Assembly (NCBI GenBank): GCA_029259935.1
Contig: JAJDEH010000262.1
Span: 1-9,171 of the forward strand
Length of the DNA: 9,171 bases
Direction of reading: 5' to 3'
Source: Planctomycetota bacterium
GTDB lineage: Bacteria; Planctomycetota; Planctomycetia; Pirellulales; Pirellulaceae
Shown one piece after another: positions 7,557-9,171 of this stretch (the stretch's first letter is position 1; each line of letters begins with the position of its first letter). Both the position numbers and the translations under genes were made by a program. The notes below the pieces were generated by a model. The model searched no databases. It saw only the letters and a program-made list of their open reading frames with translations, and was not told where the DNA came from.

Positions 7557-7919
7557 ATGCCATTTATCGATATTGACGACGTCCAACCGTTGGAGGTCGT
7601 GCCGGGCTGCCGGATGCGGACCCCGTATGGTGAACACCTGATGCTGTCGTATCTGGAAATGGACGAAGGCGCGGTCGTGCCGTTGCACGATCACCCCCAC
7701 GAACAAGGCGGCATGTTATTGCAAGGCCGAATGGAATTGACCATTGGCCAGGAGACGCGCGTCGTTGAAGCCGGGTCGATGTTCATCATTCCTCCCGACA
7801 CACCGCACAAGGCCGTGGCGGTGGATGGCCCGGCCGTCGTGCTGGATGTCTTCAGCCCCGTACGCGAAGACTATGCGGAACTGTACAACAAGTACATTCC
7901 GTCTTCAAACGACCCTTAA
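7557..7919 (+). CDS. small single-domain cupin, KdgF-like
   Basis: The product is a 120-residue soluble protein that is essentially one cupin beta-barrel. Motif 1 is GAVVPLHDHPHEQGGMLLQG (38-57), giving metal ligands His44, His46 and Gln50; motif 2 is GSMFIIPPDTPH (73-84), giving His84. The FSPVREDY sequence after the barrel (99-106) is shared with the KdgF branch of cupins, whose characterised members act on unsaturated uronates from pectin or alginate breakdown. Many relatives with this tail have no known substrate, and no uronate genes are seen nearby, so I infer only a metal-dependent small-molecule cupin. The start is fixed by the strong AAGGAG site 6 bases upstream. It is transcribed away from the efflux operon and towards the zinc-ribbon gene; no partner gene on its strand is close. 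Confidence 0.88.
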   Translation: MPFIDIDDVQPLEVVPGCRMRTPYGEHLMLSYLEMDEGAVVPLHDHPHEQGGMLLQGRMELTIGQETRVVEAGSMFIIPPDTPHKAVAVDGPAVVLDVFSPVREDYAELYNKYIPSSNDP

Positions 7920-7942
7920 GCGTGGAATCGCGTCGGACCTAC

Positions 7943-7981
7943 ACGAGCCGCTGAAAAGAACATGCGGTCGAGTTGGCTCGT
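7943..7981. terminator. inverted repeat between convergent genes, possible bidirectional terminator
   Basis: ACGAGCC (7943-7949) and GGCTCGT (7975-7981) are perfect inverted copies separated by 25 bases. They fall in the 66-base gap between the cupin stop and the stop of the convergent minus-strand gene, where a shared terminator is expected. The loop is long and there is no T run on either strand, so support is weak. Confidence 0.25.
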
Positions 7982-7985
7982 CGGT

Positions 7986-8753
7986 TTAAGGATTAAACGC
8001 CGGGTCGTTTGCCAACGAAAAAATAACGAAGACAATATTCGCGGCGAACAGCAGAACACCGATGATGGCGATCACAACACCGACGATTGCCAGGATGCGA
8101 CCCGTATTGGTCGTCGACAGGCCGGTCGGGTCCATTGCACCAGCTCGCAGAATGGGCAGATCCTTATTGCCCATAACCCAGGCGGTGATGCCGCAGGCCA
8201 GTGCCGCAATGTGAAACACCGGCGAAAGGATCGCACAACAACATGTAAAGAAGATCCCAACGATGCTCGTGACTAGGCTGATGATTCCCAGCACCAGGAT
8301 CATCGAGCCACGATGAGGTGCCTGATTTGGGTTGATGCCATAAGTGACGGAACTGGGTCCGGCCGGATAGCTTCCGGCGGGCGAGGCATAAGGATTCGGC
8401 ACGGCGGCCGGCGGCGATCCCCAAGCAGAGGCTGCTGGCTGCGAGGCCGCGGTTCCAAACGATGAAAATGGATCAGCTTCTTCTGGTGCCGCCGCCTTCG
8501 CGTCTGGCAATTGCGCGTCTGGCAATTCGCTGCCGGGAAGCTGGTCATACAGCGACCGATCGGGGGTCGGCTTGGATTCGCCAATCGGCGTATCGACATT
8601 ACTATACAGATCGCCGCTTGAATCCAGCGGCTGCGAACTCTTGGGCACCAACATGACTCCACCACAATGCGGGCACTTACCTTGCTTGCCCCCACTGTTG
8701 TCCGGAGTCCGTAATCTCTTACCACACGTTCCGCAGGAAAATTCGATTGGCAC
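7986..8753 (-). CDS. zinc-ribbon protein with DUF4190-like membrane domain
   Basis: The product is about 255 residues. I start it at GTG 8753, because PIEFSCGTCGK right after it is the typical beginning of planctomycete zinc-ribbon proteins; the frame stays open further upstream but without recognisable content. Cys7, Cys10, Cys27 and Cys30 (CGTC and CPHC) form a zinc ribbon. Residues about 40-148 are a Pro/Ser/Ala-rich, presumably disordered linker containing three imperfect pentapeptides (QLPGS, ELPDA, QLPDA at 71-85). The C-terminal part has hydrophobic segments at about 151-170, 174-196 and 219-246, with GIISL, LACGITAWVMGN and GRILAIVGVVIAIIG as in DUF4190-like proteins. A Cys triplet (171-173) lies between the first two segments. 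The ribbon should face the cytoplasm, as there is no signal peptide. Function is unknown. It is convergent with the cupin gene and divergent from the DUF885-like gene. Confidence 0.85.
   Translation of the reverse strand: MPIEFSCGTCGKRLRTPDNSGGKQGKCPHCGGVMLVPKSSQPLDSSGDLYSNVDTPIGESKPTPDRSLYDQLPGSELPDAQLPDAKAAAPEEADPFSSFGTAASQPAASAWGSPPAAVPNPYASPAGSYPAGPSSVTYGINPNQAPHRGSMILVLGIISLVTSIVGIFFTCCCAILSPVFHIAALACGITAWVMGNKDLPILRAGAMDPTGLSTTNTGRILAIVGVVIAIIGVLLFAANIVFVIFSLANDPAFNP
8500..8529 (-). repeat. 15-base in-frame tandem repeat in the linker of the zinc-ribbon protein
   Basis: Two adjacent 15-base units, GCGTCTGGCAATTGC (8500-8514) and GCGTCTGGCAATTCG (8515-8529), match over the first 13 bases. 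They encode the pentapeptides QLPDA and ELPDA in the linker. A weaker third unit (QLPGS) adjoins. The unit length keeps the frame, as expected from slippage in a tolerant linker. Confidence 0.7.
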
Positions 8754-9087
8754 GGGGCGTACTCGTTCTTGTGGTGAATTTGAACCAGTATTGCAGCATA
8801 ACAAGGACGATCCACGACGTATACAGAGCGCTTTTGCTCGTCCGAAGTTGGCGAATTTTCCGGCGCGGGGAATCGCCCTTTTCGCTTTCCAGCGGTGCGG
8901 CGTTTCACTGCGAATAATCCACAAATCCACATCCCTGACTTGCACTTTGACCCCGCTCGGTGAACGATAGGCATCCAGACCATGAAAAATCCACTCACTC
9001 GATAACGGCACACTCCATATGCTACTGTCGCATCTCGTCGGATCCGCGCACGTTTTGCTTTCATTGATCGGACTGCCTGAGGAAAGC
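8754..9087. other. intergenic region between divergent genes, no feature identified
   Basis: These 334 bases lie between the GTG of the zinc-ribbon gene and the ATG of the DUF885-like gene, so they should contain two divergent promoters. The minus-strand frame of the zinc-ribbon gene remains open across the whole stretch, but its residues show no family pattern and I do not count them as coding. I see no clear promoter pair, dyad or RNA gene. Confidence 0.5.
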
Positions 9088-9171
9088 ATGGACCGCCAAT
9101 TTGAACAAATTGCCGCAAGATATGTGGATGAATTCCCAGCGTTTTCGCCCGTCGCGGCCACCGCGCTGGGC
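9088..9171 (+). CDS. N-terminus of a probable DUF885-family protein (3' truncated by window)
   Basis: Only 28 residues are visible. They begin MDRQFEQIAARYVDEFPAF and run into a SPVAATALG end. A helix with aromatic and acidic residues leading into SP.xATxLG is the opening pattern of DUF885 proteins, a large family with a metallopeptidase-like HExxH core further on that cannot be checked here. ATG 9088 is chosen because TGAGGA (9078-9083) provides a close ribosome binding site. An in-frame ATG at 9019 would add 23 residues, including the hydrophobic stretch HVLLSLIGL, which could be a poor secretion signal; DUF885 proteins are often exported, so this alternative is open. The call rests on a short match. 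Confidence 0.55.
   Translation, partial: MDRQFEQIAARYVDEFPAFSPVAATALG

Noticed and set aside
7510..8012. Exact 12-base repeat CGGGTCGTTTGC at 7510-7521 and 8001-8012
   Set aside because: A 12-base exact repeat is expected by chance a few times in 9 kb, and the second copy is within coding sequence.
8748..8766. Possible sigma-54 promoter (TGGCACG) near the zinc-ribbon start
   Set aside because: The -24 half is good, but the -12 half that should read TTGC at the right distance is GTAC, and the site overlaps the start codon of a gene on the other strand.
8754..9161. 136-residue N-terminal extension of the zinc-ribbon protein
   Set aside because: The zinc-ribbon opening starts exactly at a GTG, as in family members that begin with MPIEF; upstream residues match nothing I know. 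An open frame of this size can occur by chance.

Overview
The window looks like chromosomal DNA of a planctomycete (Pirellula/Rhodopirellula-like). This is inferred from protein style. A zinc-ribbon protein opens with the (M)PIEFSCGTCGK pattern typical of that phylum and ends in a DUF4190-like membrane domain. Several starts have no clear Shine-Dalgarno sequence, and GC content is moderate. No transposase, integrase, CRISPR array, tRNA or rRNA was recognised.

Layout: (1) 1-291, plus strand, the C-terminal end of sigma-54 (RpoN), including the RpoN box. (2) 344-589, plus, a small conserved-looking soluble protein of unknown function, probably started by TTG. (3) 820-7078, minus, a three-gene operon read from right to left: outer-membrane factor (CzcC/TolC type, 5576-7078), periplasmic adaptor lipoprotein (CzcB/CusB type, 4068-5447) and heavy-metal-efflux RND pump (CzcA/CusA type, 820-4017). 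(4) 7079-7556, a 478-base divergent control region with a GC-rich hairpin, a 14-base tandem repeat and a doubled Shine-Dalgarno sequence. (5) 7557-7919, plus, a small KdgF-like cupin. (6) 7986-8753, minus, the zinc-ribbon/DUF4190-like membrane protein. (7) 9088 to the window end, plus, the start of what looks like a DUF885-family protein.

The three efflux genes should form one trans-envelope machine. The RND pump takes substrate from the periplasm or cytoplasm using proton import, the adaptor bridges, and the outer-membrane factor provides the exit duct. The metal cannot be assigned with confidence. The pump lacks the methionines that mark Cu(I)/Ag(I) CusA pumps and has an unusually acidic TM4, while the adaptor carries HAGHxH motifs at both ends, so a divalent cation is the better guess. 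No metal-responsive regulator is encoded in the window. The cupin is transcribed divergently from the pump and need not be related to it.

I see no convincing new multi-gene system here. The best leads are the small protein after rpoN, the unassigned subtype of the efflux pump, and the structured divergent control region.
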